64,000 nt of DNA. Source: Bacteroidales bacterium. Lineage in GTDB: Bacteria > Bacteroidota > Bacteroidia > Bacteroidales > UBA932. Under the pieces are notes generated by a model. That model worked only from the letters and a program-made list of their open reading frames with translations. It searched no databases and was not told the DNA's origin. Within the stretch, counting starts at the first letter, position 1. Every line of letters starts with the position of its first letter. This document shows, in pieces, positions 42,032 to 51,078 of the stretch. The translations under genes were made by a program, and so were the position numbers. The DNA is taken from positions 1-64,000 of the forward strand of contig JAFUFS010000063.1 in assembly GCA_017469745.1 (NCBI GenBank). Direction: 5' to 3'.

Positions 42032-43403
42032 TGATCTTGTCAGCCTTGGCGTAACCGTCTGCAGGAGCCTTCCACATGAGAGCGAAGACCAGGCAGCCCA
42101 GGATACCGAACGCGATGGCTACTGCGAAAACGGTGTTCCAGCCGAATGACTTGGCGATCATACCGAAGGCCAGTCCGGAAACTGTCGTACTGGCGTAACC
42201 GAATATTCCGAGAATACCATTGGCCGAAGCAGCAGCCCTCTTGGTTGCCTGGTTGGAGGCTGCGATGCCGGTAAGGGCCTGAGGGCCATAGATAAAGAAG
42301 CTGGAGAGGATCAAGAACACGATGGCAAGTCCCTTGTTCGCCTCCGGCAGACGCCAGAAGACGAAGAAACAGAGAGTGGCCATCACCATGCAGATCAAGC
42401 AGGTGTGGTGGGCCTTGCTCTTGAAGAACTTGTCCGTTGCCCAGCCAGCCAGAAGGGTACCGATGATGCCGCCGACAATCTCCGACGCTGCCACGACATT
42501 GGCCGCGGTGGCGATTGGAAGCTGCTTGTAGTCAGTCAGGAACATGGAGCCCCAGTCCAGGATGGTGAAACGGATCACATAGACGCAGAAGTTCGAAACG
42601 GCCAGGATCCAGATGATGGGATTCTTGAAAACCATCTTCTTGAGCAAAGCATCGTAAAGACGCTTGGCATGCTCAGGAGACTCTTTGACAGCGACTTTCT
42701 TCTCAGGTGCATGTTCATCCAGTTCTTCAGGATTCGGCAGGCCGACTGAAGCCGGAGAGTCCTTTAGGCCGAAGAAGAGGAGCAGACTGCCGGCTGCGGC
42801 CAGGATGGCAGGAATAAAGAAACACCACTGCCAGGCTTCGTAGCCGAATCTGCCGAGGATCAAGGTACCTACAAGCACTGCCACAAGTCCGGCTCCTATG
42901 GAGTGGGAACTGTTCCAGATGCTCTGCTTGGTCGCCAGCTCGGAAGGCTTGATCCAATGGGCCATGAGGCTTCCGCAAGGCGGATAGCCCATGCCTTGGG
43001 TGAATCCGTTGATCAGCCAAAGGGAGCCGATGAAATACACCATGCCGATGGTAGCCTTTCCGGAATTGTCCAGCAGGTGGAAGAAGCCGTTCATCTGGGG
43101 GCTGAGTCCGATCAGGAAGTTGACCACCGCGGAAAGCAGCAGGCCCATACCCATGATGAATTTCTTCGACTTGGCCCTGTCTGAAATAAAGCCGTTGATG
43201 AATCTCGAGAGTCCGTAGATGATTCCATTCAGAGTCAGGAAGATACCCAGATGGGTCTCATCAAGGCCAAGCTCAGACTTGAGCGCCGGCATCGCGATGC
43301 TGAAATTCTTCCTTACGAAATAGAAGAGTGCGTAGCCGATCATAAGGATGATCAATGTACGCCACTGCCAGTAATTGTACTTTTTCTTAATATCTTGATC
43401 CAT
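41994..43403 (-). CDS. Organophosphate:phosphate antiporter (GlpT/UhpT-like MFS)
   Basis: Twelve-helix MFS transporter that exchanges a phosphorylated metabolite (glycerol 3-phosphate, hexose phosphate or phosphoglycerate) for phosphate. The 469 residues show the N-terminal YWQWRTLIILMIGYALFYFVRKNFSIAMP signature, the RFINGFISDRAKSKKFI loop and NGFTQGMGYPPCGSLMAHW. The substrate cannot be fixed by eye. The ATG at 43403 has a -7 box ending 5 nt upstream, so the mRNA is probably leaderless. It leads a run with DUF5009 and the glycosylase, and is divergent from the HAD gene. Confidence 0.88.
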   Translation of the reverse strand: MDQDIKKKYNYWQWRTLIILMIGYALFYFVRKNFSIAMPALKSELGLDETHLGIFLTLNGIIYGLSRFINGFISDRAKSKKFIMGMGLLLSAVVNFLIGLSPQMNGFFHLLDNSGKATIGMVYFIGSLWLINGFTQGMGYPPCGSLMAHWIKPSELATKQSIWNSSHSIGAGLVAVLVGTLILGRFGYEAWQWCFFIPAILAAAGSLLLFFGLKDSPASVGLPNPEELDEHAPEKKVAVKESPEHAKRLYDALLKKMVFKNPIIWILAVSNFCVYVIRFTILDWGSMFLTDYKQLPIATAANVVAASEIVGGIIGTLLAGWATDKFFKSKAHHTCLICMVMATLCFFVFWRLPEANKGLAIVFLILSSFFIYGPQALTGIAASNQATKRAAASANGILGIFGYASTTVSGLAFGMIAKSFGWNTVFAVAIAFGILGCLVFALMWKAPADGYAKADKIIAEVEAEEAGAQ

Positions 43404-43408
43404 ATTTA

Positions 43409-43416
43409 CAAATATA
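43409..43416 (-). promoter_or_regulatory. -7 box for the antiporter gene, 5 nt from the start
   Basis: CAAATATA on the plus strand, ending 5 nt before ATG 43403. Confidence 0.55.
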
Positions 43417-43448
43417 CGGAAATCCGGCTTTATCTCGAAGATATTTCG

Positions 43449-43456
43449 TATTTTTG
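43449..43456 (+). promoter_or_regulatory. -7 box for the HAD-IIA gene, 6 nt from the start
   Basis: TATTTTTG, ending 6 nt before ATG 43463. It overlaps an in-frame TTG at 43454, which is therefore unlikely to be used as a start. Confidence 0.55.
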
Positions 43457-43462
43457 TGTATC

Positions 43463-44323
43463 ATGGACATGACAGAAAACTACAACAAAACCCTTACCCC
43501 GGAGCAGAGGGAAAAGCTCCGCCGCGTCAGGCATCTCGCCCTTGACATGGACGGCACCATCTACATGGAAAACAACATATTCCCGTTCACGATCCCTACC
43601 CTGGACGCCTTGAAGGCTGACGGTGTGGGCCACTCCTTCCTCACCAACAACCCCACCAAATCAGTGGGAGATTACGTGGCGAAGCTGGCCAAGATGGGAA
43701 TAGACTGTGCCTTCGAAGACATGTACACCACTCCGATAGCGACCATCGACTACATCAAGATGGCCTATCCCGAGGTGAAGCGTCTTTTCATGCTGGGTAC
43801 CCCGAGCATGCGCGAGCAGTTCGTCCAGGCTGGTTTCGTCTCCTGCGAGGACGATCCTGCCGACAGGCCGGACATGCTCATCGTGGCCTTCGACACCACT
43901 CTGGTCTATTCACGCCTCTGCAGGGCTGCCTGGTGGGCGAAACAGGGCATCCCCTACATCGCCACCAACCCTGACTGGGTCTGTCCTACGGACGCCGAGA
44001 CCATCCTCGTGGACTGCGGATCCCTCCAGAAATGTATCGAGGCAGCAACCGGAAGGAAGCCTGACAAGGTGATGGGCAAGCCCGATCCTACCATGCTGGA
44101 CGGAATCCGCGACCGCCACGGACTGAAGCCGGAGGAGATCGCCATGGTCGGAGACAGGATCTACACCGACATCGAGATGGGACGCAGGGCAGGAGCCGTC
44201 AGCGTCCTGGTCCTCTCAGGAGAGACCACCCTGGAGACCGCCCTGGAGGCCGGAACCGCCGACTTCATTGTCAGGGACCTGAGGGAACTCGGAGACCTCA
44301 TCCTGGAAAGCCGAAGGGCATAG
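43463..44323 (+). CDS. HAD-IIA phosphatase (NagD/phosphoglycolate type)
   Basis: Haloacid-dehalogenase phosphatase with the type IIA cap. Seen: LALDMDGTIYMENNIFPFTIPTLDAL (motif I), SFLTNNPTKSV (motif II), and MGKPDPTMLDG...AMVGDRIYTDIEMGRRAG (motifs III and IV). Substrates in this family include phosphoglycolate, nitrophenyl phosphate and nucleoside monophosphates; this one is unknown. Because of the promoter position the ATG 43463 or the next at 43469 is the start. Three to four nt separate it from the YqiA-like gene, then lplA, so the three form an operon. Confidence 0.87.
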   Translation: MDMTENYNKTLTPEQREKLRRVRHLALDMDGTIYMENNIFPFTIPTLDALKADGVGHSFLTNNPTKSVGDYVAKLAKMGIDCAFEDMYTTPIATIDYIKMAYPEVKRLFMLGTPSMREQFVQAGFVSCEDDPADRPDMLIVAFDTTLVYSRLCRAAWWAKQGIPYIATNPDWVCPTDAETILVDCGSLQKCIEAATGRKPDKVMGKPDPTMLDGIRDRHGLKPEEIAMVGDRIYTDIEMGRRAGAVSVLVLSGETTLETALEAGTADFIVRDLRELGDLILESRRA

Positions 44324-44326
44324 CTG

Positions 44327-44905
44327 ATGAAAATCCTCTTCATCCACGGTCTGGCGTCATCAGGAGCCTACAAGATGGCGTCGTCCTTGAGAATACTCCT
44401 CAAGGGCAGCGAAGTCATAGCCCCGGACGTGCCGATCGAGCCATCCGAGGCACTTTCTCTTCTTGAAGGAATATGCTCGGATGAGTCCCCAGATCTCGTG
44501 GTGGGGCTGTCCCTTGGTGGGTTCTGGGCCCAGAAATTCCGCGGCATGAAGAAGATCCTCGTCAACCCTGACCTGCATCCGTCCAAGCTCTTAAGAAGCA
44601 AGATAGGGGTAATGGAATATCTTTCCCCACGCCTTGACGGAGCGCTTTCCTTCGAGATCACCGAAGAAATCTGCCGGGGATATGAAGCCCTGGAAAGGGT
44701 CCAGTTCGACGGAGTGTCGGCCAGGGAAATCAGCCTGACCACGGGAGTTTTCGCTGATCACGACGAACTCGTCGACTGTTCTGCCGAGTTCGAGGAACGG
44801 TACCCTGGCCGCAGCCACGGCTACCCCGGCACCCATCTGCCGAACTATCCCCAGATAAAAGAATACATCCTGCCGGTCATCACCAATGAGATATCTTCTG
44901 AATAA
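44327..44905 (+). CDS. YqiA-like alpha/beta-hydrolase esterase
   Basis: A 192-residue protein of the YqiA/UPF0227 family, small serine hydrolases acting on short acyl esters. It has ILFIHGLASSGAYKMASSL (oxyanion HG), the nucleophile elbow LVVGLSLGGFWAQ (GLSLGG), and a likely catalytic His near the end in GTHLPNYPQ. The physiological substrate is unknown. It begins 3 nt after the HAD stop and its end overlaps lplA by 20 nt. Confidence 0.82.
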   Translation: MKILFIHGLASSGAYKMASSLRILLKGSEVIAPDVPIEPSEALSLLEGICSDESPDLVVGLSLGGFWAQKFRGMKKILVNPDLHPSKLLRSKIGVMEYLSPRLDGALSFEITEEICRGYEALERVQFDGVSAREISLTTGVFADHDELVDCSAEFEERYPGRSHGYPGTHLPNYPQIKEYILPVITNEISSE

Positions 44906-45881
44906 CAGCACGGATCCGTATTTCAATATGGCTCTGGACGAGTTCTGCCTCGAGAACATATTCTCGGAGGAACCGTATTTCTTCCTGTGGCGGAACAGGC
45001 CGTCGGTGATAATCGGCCTCAACCAGAACGCCTATTCGGAAGTAAACCTAGACTATCTGAATTCGCATGGTATAACCCTCGCCCGCAGGGTCACAGGAGG
45101 CGGAGCGGTCTATCACGACCTCCAGAACCTCAACTACACCATCATCTCTCCTCTCAATTGTCATCCTGAGCAAGACTGTCATCCTGAGCGAAGCGAAGGA
45201 TCCACCCCCGCCCCTATCGTCGCCGCCCTGCGAAAACTCGGCGTCCCAGCTGAGCTCACCGGACGCAACGACATATTCGTAGAAGGAAGGAAGGTCTCCG
45301 GCTTTGCCAGAAGGGTTTCCAAACAGCAGGAGATTATCCATGGCACCCTCATGTACGACGTGGACATTGATACCCTCACCCGCGTTCTCGACACTCCCGG
45401 TTCGAAGATGCAGGCCAAGGGGATAGAATCCGTCAAAAGCAGGGTCGCCAACCTGAAGGACTATCTTCCCGGATTCAAGTCTTTGGATGAGGTTCAGGCC
45501 GCCCTGCAAAGTATCCTGGCCGGTGGGGACAGCAAGATGGAACTAACTGGGAATCAACTTTCAGAAGTACAGAGAATAGCTGACGAGAAATTCTCGACAT
45601 GGGACTTCATCTACGGACGGTCCCGTCAGGCGGATCTTGTACGAAGAGCTAAACTCCCCTGCGGGACAGTCGAGGCCGCTATCAGCCTGGACCGTGGGGT
45701 GATAACTTCCATCACTTTCTCCGGAGACTTCCTGTTCGAAGAACCTACGACGGATCTGGAATCGAAACTGACCGGATGCCGCTTCGAACTTGCTGCGCTT
45801 GCCTGCGTCCTGGATGATGCGACAGTCTCACGCTGCTTCCCCGGCGCCAATTCTACCGATGTCCTCGACTTATTGTCCTAG
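44886..45881 (+). CDS. lplA: Lipoate-protein ligase A
   Basis: Attaches lipoate (via lipoyl-AMP) to the lipoyl lysine of 2-oxoacid dehydrogenase E2 and glycine-cleavage H proteins. The 331 residues contain the ligase motif TLARRVTGGGAVYHDLQNLNYTII, RNDIFVEGRKVSGFARR and the C-terminal LPCGTVEAAISLDRGVI region. Oddity: residues 92-107 (CHPEQDCHPERSEGST) are an in-frame insert derived from the TGTCATCCTGAGCGAAGCG repeat, in a loop after NYTIISPL. The E2 that would be its substrate is at 51079-52533 and converges from the other side. Overlaps the YqiA-like gene. Confidence 0.88.
   Translation: MRYLLNNSTDPYFNMALDEFCLENIFSEEPYFFLWRNRPSVIIGLNQNAYSEVNLDYLNSHGITLARRVTGGGAVYHDLQNLNYTIISPLNCHPEQDCHPERSEGSTPAPIVAALRKLGVPAELTGRNDIFVEGRKVSGFARRVSKQQEIIHGTLMYDVDIDTLTRVLDTPGSKMQAKGIESVKSRVANLKDYLPGFKSLDEVQAALQSILAGGDSKMELTGNQLSEVQRIADEKFSTWDFIYGRSRQADLVRRAKLPCGTVEAAISLDRGVITSITFSGDFLFEEPTTDLESKLTGCRFELAALACVLDDATVSRCFPGANSTDVLDLLS
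45159..45202. repeat. TGTCATCCTGAGC repeat inserted in lplA
   Basis: TGTCATCCTGAGC occurs at 45159-45171 and again at 45177-45189, and the second copy continues GAAGCGAAGGATC. It encodes the CHPEQDCHPERSEGS peptide, a reading of this dispersed repeat that is common in databases of environmental bacteria. The frame of lplA stays open. Confidence 0.75.
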
Positions 45882-45883
45882 CA

Positions 45884-47158
45884 TTACAGCTGGTCGGCGT
45901 GGCTGAGGAGATATTCCTCGGCCTCGATGTTCCAGAGGCCGTTGTTGGCCTTGCAGAGACGGTCGAGTTCGGCGTAGACAGGATTGGTCTTCCCTTTCTC
46001 CTCAAACTCCGTGATTGCAGTCAGAGGCATCTCGACATGGGTGTAGATCAGCTTCTTTCCTCCCTTGATCTCAGGCAGATGAAGCGTGGTCTCAGGGACA
46101 ACGTTAAGGCCTCCGATGTGGGTCACGAGGCCGGCAGGGTCCATTCCTTTGCCCATAAGGTCGAGGGCTTCCTTCATGTCATCAGTGTTGCCGCCGCTGG
46201 TGCCCACGATGTGGGTGGCAGCATAGTGGACATTGTAGAAATTGAGAGGAGCCTTGAAATCAGCCTTGCTGGGACCTGAGAAGAAATTGAGGCAGCCGTC
46301 CTGGCCGAGGATGTCGTCACCCTGTTCCACGACAGAAGGCACGGGAGCCATGACCACGACCTCGTCGTAGCCTGTTCCTCCGGAGATCTCACGGAGATAG
46401 GCAGCCGGGTTCTCGACAGTTCCGGTGTTGACATAGCGCAGGTCGACACCCCTCGAAGCAGCATATTCCTTGGTGTAAAGGGAAGCAGCCCTGTCGAGGC
46501 GGGCCTGGTCGATGTCGGTCACCACGAAGAGCGAGGGACGACGGTCCTCACGATGAAGGATGTAATTGATCATTGCAAGACCCATGGGTCCGACACCTGC
46601 GAGAAGAGCCATCTTTCCACCATCCTTGATCTCCATCTGATGGACATAGGATCCGGGAGCGGTGTGGTAGCAGGCATGCATGGCACCGATGACGCAGGAC
46701 AGAGGCTCGCTGAGGGAAGCCGGATAGAATCCGGGACCGTTATACGGCAGCAGGCAGCCCTGCTCCATAACCTCTGCGGGAATGATGATGTAGGTCGCGT
46801 CTCCTCCGGCATATTTGTAGGAATAACCGGGAGAAGAAAGCACGCCGACAGGGCCTCCGGGATAGTTGATGGCAGGCTGGATGGAGAACTTGTCTCCGGG
46901 CTTGAACTGATCCTTCCACTTCGAGCCGACCTTCTCGATAACTCCCGCGAACTCGTGACCGATGATCGTAGGATTCTCGGCGATGTCGTTGGGAACCCTC
47001 TTGTGGTCAGTTCCCTGATGGGAGGATTTGTAGGACGACATGCAGATGCTGTCGCTGATGACCTTAGCGAGGATCTCATCTTCCTTCATCTCGGGAAGTT
47101 CGAACTCCTCGAGCCTCAGGTCTTCCTTGCCATAAAGGCGTACCGCTTTTGTCTTCAT
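45884..47158 (-). CDS. Zinc-type alcohol/sorbitol dehydrogenase-family protein
   Basis: Medium-chain NAD(P)-dependent dehydrogenase of 424 residues. It starts AVRLYGKEDLRLEEFELPEM, has SICMSSYKSS (catalytic-zinc cysteine position), IIGHEFAGVIEKVG (GHE motif) and a Rossmann segment MALLAGVGPMGLAMINY. The structural-zinc cysteine cluster of alcohol dehydrogenases is not seen. It resembles sorbose-1-phosphate/threonine dehydrogenase relatives; the substrate is unknown. It follows E1 by 23 nt in the 2-oxoacid dehydrogenase operon, which suggests a linked pathway, and converges on lplA with 2 nt between stops. Confidence 0.8.
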   Translation of the reverse strand: MKTKAVRLYGKEDLRLEEFELPEMKEDEILAKVISDSICMSSYKSSHQGTDHKRVPNDIAENPTIIGHEFAGVIEKVGSKWKDQFKPGDKFSIQPAINYPGGPVGVLSSPGYSYKYAGGDATYIIIPAEVMEQGCLLPYNGPGFYPASLSEPLSCVIGAMHACYHTAPGSYVHQMEIKDGGKMALLAGVGPMGLAMINYILHREDRRPSLFVVTDIDQARLDRAASLYTKEYAASRGVDLRYVNTGTVENPAAYLREISGGTGYDEVVVMAPVPSVVEQGDDILGQDGCLNFFSGPSKADFKAPLNFYNVHYAATHIVGTSGGNTDDMKEALDLMGKGMDPAGLVTHIGGLNVVPETTLHLPEIKGGKKLIYTHVEMPLTAITEFEEKGKTNPVYAELDRLCKANNGLWNIEAEEYLLSHADQL

Positions 47159-47181
47159 ATTATATTCGTCTTGATATTCAA

Positions 47182-49665
47182 TTAAATGCCTTTGCGGGCG
47201 TGCAGACGCATCTGGGCGACGGTCTGGTTGCTGGTGGGAACATAATCCTTGAGAGGAACGACCTTCTCGTGGATGGCGTCGAGGAACCAGGACGGCTGAG
47301 GGAAGAAGGCCTCCTCAAGCTCGTGGCAAGGGGTGATCCAGTTGCGGGAACCGAGCACCACGGGAGCTGCATCCAGATAGTCGAATGCCATCTCGGAAAT
47401 GTTGGCTGCGAGGTCGTTGAGGTAGGATCCGCGGGCGCAGGCGTCGCCGGCGATGATGATCCTGCCGGTCTTCTTGACGGACTCGATCACCTTGTCGTAG
47501 TTGAACGGAACGAGGGAGCGGGCGTCGATGACCTCGGCTTCCATTCCGTACTTCTCCTTGAGGATGTCGGCAGCCTCGAGAGCCCTGTACAGGGTGGCGC
47601 CGATGGTAAGGATGGTGACATCCTTTCCGGTCCTCTTGACATCGGGCTCGCCGATAGGAATCTCGTAGTAGCCTTCAGGCACTCCGTCTTCGTGGAACTT
47701 CTCGCCGATGCCGTAAAGACGCTGGCTCTCGAAGAAGATCACAGGGTCGGTTCCCTGGAGGGCAGCGTTCATCAGACCCTTTGCATCGTAAGGAGTTGCA
47801 GGGAAGCAGACCTTGAGTCCGGGAATATGTGTACAGAGGCTGGTCCAGTCCTGACTGTGCTGGGCACCGTACTTGCTTCCGACGGAGACCCTGACCACGA
47901 CAGGCATCTTTAGGATGTTGCCGGACATGGCCTGCCACTTCGGAAGCTGATTGAATATCTCGTCGCCGCAGCAGCCGAGGAAGTCGCAGTACATGATCTC
48001 AGGGATCACGCGACCGCCGCACATTGCATAACCGATTGCAGTTCCGATGATTGCTGCCTCGGCAATCGGGGAGTTGAACAGACGGTGGTAAGGAAGGGCC
48101 TCGGTCAGTCCACGGTAGACTGCGAATGCACCGCCCCACTCACGGTTCTCCTCACCGTAGGCGATCAGGGAAGCATCCTTGTAGAAACGGTCCACGATGG
48201 CCTCGAAGACACCGTCACGGAAGTTGTAGGACTTCATTGAGCTGACGGGCTTCCCGTCCTTGTCCAGCCAGAAACGCTCCTTGCCGGCGATCTGCTTGAC
48301 CCTCGGGTTCTCCTCGAGAGGCATGAGCACGTCGGGCTTGGCATCTGAGAGGGAATCGACGCTCTGGTTGGAGAACATCATCTCACCGAGGAGTTCATCC
48401 TGCTTGACGAGATCCATCCTAGGAGAGACTTCTTCGTCGATAGCAAGCTTGTAGCACTCGAAGATATTGGCGTTGACCTCGGCGCGGATGGCGTCAAGGG
48501 CAGCCTGGTCGGCGACTCCTGCCTCGATCAGTTTCTTTCCGAAGGCTACGATGCAGTCTTCCTTCTCCCAGGCCTCGATCTCTTCCTTTGTACGATAGGA
48601 GCTCTGGTCGGACGGAGAATGGCCGCTGTAGCGGTAGGTCACGACGTCAAGGAGGGCAGGTCCCTTCTTTTCGAGGAGGTAGGCTTTCTTGCGGTAGAAA
48701 GCGTCGATGACTGCGAGAGGGTTGTAACCGTCGACCCTTTCTGCGTCCATGGCATCGGCCTTGAAGCCGGCGCCCAGACGTGCAGGGAAGGTGTAACCCA
48801 TGGTCTCGCCCTTGGTCTGGCCGCCCATTGCGTACTGGTTGTCCATGACATTGAAGAGGACGGGCAGGCCGCCCTTCATGTCACCCTCCCAGAGGGTGTT
48901 GAACTGATCCATGGAAGCGAAGGTCATGCCTTCGAGGACAGGGCCGCGGGCCATTGCACCGTCACCGAGGTTGGCGACGACGATTCCCTTCTTCCTGTTG
49001 ACTTTCTTGTAAAGGGCTGCACCGACGGCGATCGAACCGCTGCCGCCTACGATGGCGTTGTTCGGGTAGATGCCGAAAGGAGTGAAGAAGGTGTGCATCG
49101 AACCGCCGAGTCCCTTGTTGAAACCGGTGGTGCGGGCGAAAATCTCAGCCATTGCTCCGTAGAGGAGGAAGCGAATACCGAGTTCCTTGGTGTCATTTCC
49201 TGAATATGCCTTCTTGGCGACCGCTACGGTTGCGCCGTCCCAGAACTCGTCCATGACCCTCTTGAGTTCCTCTTCCGGAAGGATCTGGATGGAGCGGAGA
49301 CCCTTTGCGAGGATCTCGCCGTGGGAGCGGTGGCTTCCGAATATGAAGTCGTCCGTGTCGAGGGCATAGGCCATACCGACTGCGGCAGCTTCCTGTCCGG
49401 CAGAGAGATGCGCAGGACCAGGGTTGTTGTAAGGAACTCCGTTGTAGCCGCCGGTGGTCTTCACGAGGTTGAGCATGGTCTCGAACTCGCGGATGTAGGA
49501 CATGTCACGGAAAATCCGGAGAAGGTCCTCTTTCGTGAAACGGCCGCTCTCGATTTCTTCCTTGACGGTCTTGTTGTACTTCATCACCGGGATGGCCGGG
49601 AGCTTGAGTTCGTGCTCCTGAGGGCGCAGGGTGACTTCGGGATCTATGTAAAGTGCTTTGGGCAT
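47182..49665 (-). CDS. 2-oxoacid dehydrogenase E1, alpha and beta fused
   Basis: Thiamine-diphosphate enzyme that decarboxylates a 2-oxoacid and passes the acyl group to lipoyl-E2. The alpha part (residues about 60-400) has HRSHGEILAKG, the TPP motif GDGAMARGPVLEGM...FNVMDNQYAMGGQ and a phosphorylation-loop-like YRYSGHSPSDQSSYR. The beta part (about 495-827) has EENREWGGAFAVYRGL, FNSPIAEAAIIGTAIGYAM and QDWTSLCTHIPGLKV. Fusion of alpha and beta is known in Bacteroidota; the order and frame are intact. Substrate (branched-chain oxoacid, pyruvate or acetoin) is undecided. It lies in the order E2-E3-E1-dehydrogenase. Confidence 0.9.
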   Translation of the reverse strand: MPKALYIDPEVTLRPQEHELKLPAIPVMKYNKTVKEEIESGRFTKEDLLRIFRDMSYIREFETMLNLVKTTGGYNGVPYNNPGPAHLSAGQEAAAVGMAYALDTDDFIFGSHRSHGEILAKGLRSIQILPEEELKRVMDEFWDGATVAVAKKAYSGNDTKELGIRFLLYGAMAEIFARTTGFNKGLGGSMHTFFTPFGIYPNNAIVGGSGSIAVGAALYKKVNRKKGIVVANLGDGAMARGPVLEGMTFASMDQFNTLWEGDMKGGLPVLFNVMDNQYAMGGQTKGETMGYTFPARLGAGFKADAMDAERVDGYNPLAVIDAFYRKKAYLLEKKGPALLDVVTYRYSGHSPSDQSSYRTKEEIEAWEKEDCIVAFGKKLIEAGVADQAALDAIRAEVNANIFECYKLAIDEEVSPRMDLVKQDELLGEMMFSNQSVDSLSDAKPDVLMPLEENPRVKQIAGKERFWLDKDGKPVSSMKSYNFRDGVFEAIVDRFYKDASLIAYGEENREWGGAFAVYRGLTEALPYHRLFNSPIAEAAIIGTAIGYAMCGGRVIPEIMYCDFLGCCGDEIFNQLPKWQAMSGNILKMPVVVRVSVGSKYGAQHSQDWTSLCTHIPGLKVCFPATPYDAKGLMNAALQGTDPVIFFESQRLYGIGEKFHEDGVPEGYYEIPIGEPDVKRTGKDVTILTIGATLYRALEAADILKEKYGMEAEVIDARSLVPFNYDKVIESVKKTGRIIIAGDACARGSYLNDLAANISEMAFDYLDAAPVVLGSRNWITPCHELEEAFFPQPSWFLDAIHEKVVPLKDYVPTSNQTVAQMRLHARKGI

Positions 49666-49680
49666 GATGTTCTGGATTTA

Positions 49681-51057
49681 TTAGATGGTGAATGCGGTTT
49701 CCTTGATGATTTCCGACACGGTAGGATGAGGGAAGACGACCTGCTGGAGCTGTTCGAGGGTCATCTCGGCCTCGATCGCAAGGCAGGCGCTGTGGATGAT
49801 CTCGGAGCAGGGGTTGCCGAGCATGTGGACGCCGAGAACCTCGTGATGGGCGGCTCCGACGATGATCTTGCAGATTCCTTCTCCCCTCTCGTTCTCAGCG
49901 ACGAAACGTCCTGAATAGGCCATCGGGAGTTTGACGACCTTGAAGTCGATACCCTTCGCCTTGGCCTCAGCCTCGGTGAGACCTGCACCTGCAACCTCAG
50001 GGTTGGTGTAGACGACGCCGGGGATGGCGTTGTAGCGCATGTGGTCTTCCTTGCCGAGAATGTTGTTGACAGCCACCTCACCTTCACGGGAAGCGGTGTG
50101 GGCCAGCATCGAGAAGCCGGTCACGTCGCCGGCGGCATAGACACCGGGGATGTTGGTACGCATGCGGTCATCGACCTTGATTCCGTAAGGACGTCCGGCA
50201 GGATTGAGAGCCAGTTCGACACCGATGTTCTCGAGGCCGAAGTCCTTGAGGTTGGCCCTGCGGCCCACGCTGACCAGGATCTTGTCACCGCTGACACGGC
50301 AGACCTTTCCTTCGGGATCCTCGTAGACAACTGTGTTGCCTTCGATTCCGGTGACCTTGCAGCGGAGGCAGAACTGCACTCCCCTCTTCTCGTACTGCTT
50401 CTGGAGCATCTCGCTGATCTCGTCGTCAAGGGGTCCGAGGATCTTCGGGAGCATCTCCACAACGGTCACTTTCGTACCGAGGGTGCTGAAGAAGGCAGCG
50501 AACTCCATTCCGATCACACCGCCGCCGATCACGACCAGTTCCTCCGGGCGCTCGGTAAGGGCGAGGATCTCACGGTTGGTCACGATCACGTCTCCGGCTT
50601 CCTTCAGGCCCGGGAACGGAGGAACGGCAGCCTCTGAACCGGTGCAGATAAGGAGGTTCTTGGCAGAATAGACGTTTCCGGCAGCCTCGACCTTGATCCC
50701 TTCGGAATCACGGCCCTGGATGGTTGCATTCTCGGCAACTACCTCGATCTTGCCAGCCTTCATCGCGGCCTTCACACCGCCGACAAGCTTCTTGACAACC
50801 TTGTTCTTGCGTGCAACGATCTCGTCGTACTTGAATGCAGGATCGCTCACATAGACTCCATAATGGTCGCCGGTCTTGGCATAGTTGTAGACCTTGGCGC
50901 TGTAAAGGAGGGTCTTGGTAGGGATGCATCCCTCATTCAGGCAGACTCCGCCGAGCGACTTCCTTTCGAAAAGGACAACCTTCAGGCCGGCTGCTCCGGC
51001 CCTTTCTGCGGCCACATAACCACCGGGACCGCCGCCGATAATCGCTAAATCGTACAT
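49681..51057 (-). CDS. lpdA: Dihydrolipoyl dehydrogenase (E3)
   Basis: Flavoprotein that reoxidises dihydrolipoyl-E2 with NAD+. The 458 residues show the FAD motif DLAIIGGGPGGYVAAERAG, the redox disulfide KSLGGVCLNEGCIPTK, the NAD motif LVVIGGGVIGMEFAAFFSTLG, the AAGDVTGFSMLAHTA motif and the C-terminal HPTVSEIIKET (His-Glu pair). Everything expected is present. It is 15 nt from E1 and 21 nt from E2, and is the middle gene of the complex operon. Confidence 0.96.
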   Translation of the reverse strand: MYDLAIIGGGPGGYVAAERAGAAGLKVVLFERKSLGGVCLNEGCIPTKTLLYSAKVYNYAKTGDHYGVYVSDPAFKYDEIVARKNKVVKKLVGGVKAAMKAGKIEVVAENATIQGRDSEGIKVEAAGNVYSAKNLLICTGSEAAVPPFPGLKEAGDVIVTNREILALTERPEELVVIGGGVIGMEFAAFFSTLGTKVTVVEMLPKILGPLDDEISEMLQKQYEKRGVQFCLRCKVTGIEGNTVVYEDPEGKVCRVSGDKILVSVGRRANLKDFGLENIGVELALNPAGRPYGIKVDDRMRTNIPGVYAAGDVTGFSMLAHTASREGEVAVNNILGKEDHMRYNAIPGVVYTNPEVAGAGLTEAEAKAKGIDFKVVKLPMAYSGRFVAENERGEGICKIIVGAAHHEVLGVHMLGNPCSEIIHSACLAIEAEMTLEQLQQVVFPHPTVSEIIKETAFTI

Positions 51058-51078
51058 ATTGAGCAGTAATTAATATTC

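Noticed and set aside
47182..49665. Possible erroneous joining of E1 alpha and beta by a lost stop
   Set aside because: Fused E1 alpha-beta is known in Bacteroidota; the linker is open and conserved in style.
50041..50637. Antisense frame across lpdA as a separate gene
   Set aside because: No promoter box and no domain; the opposite strand encodes a complete E3.
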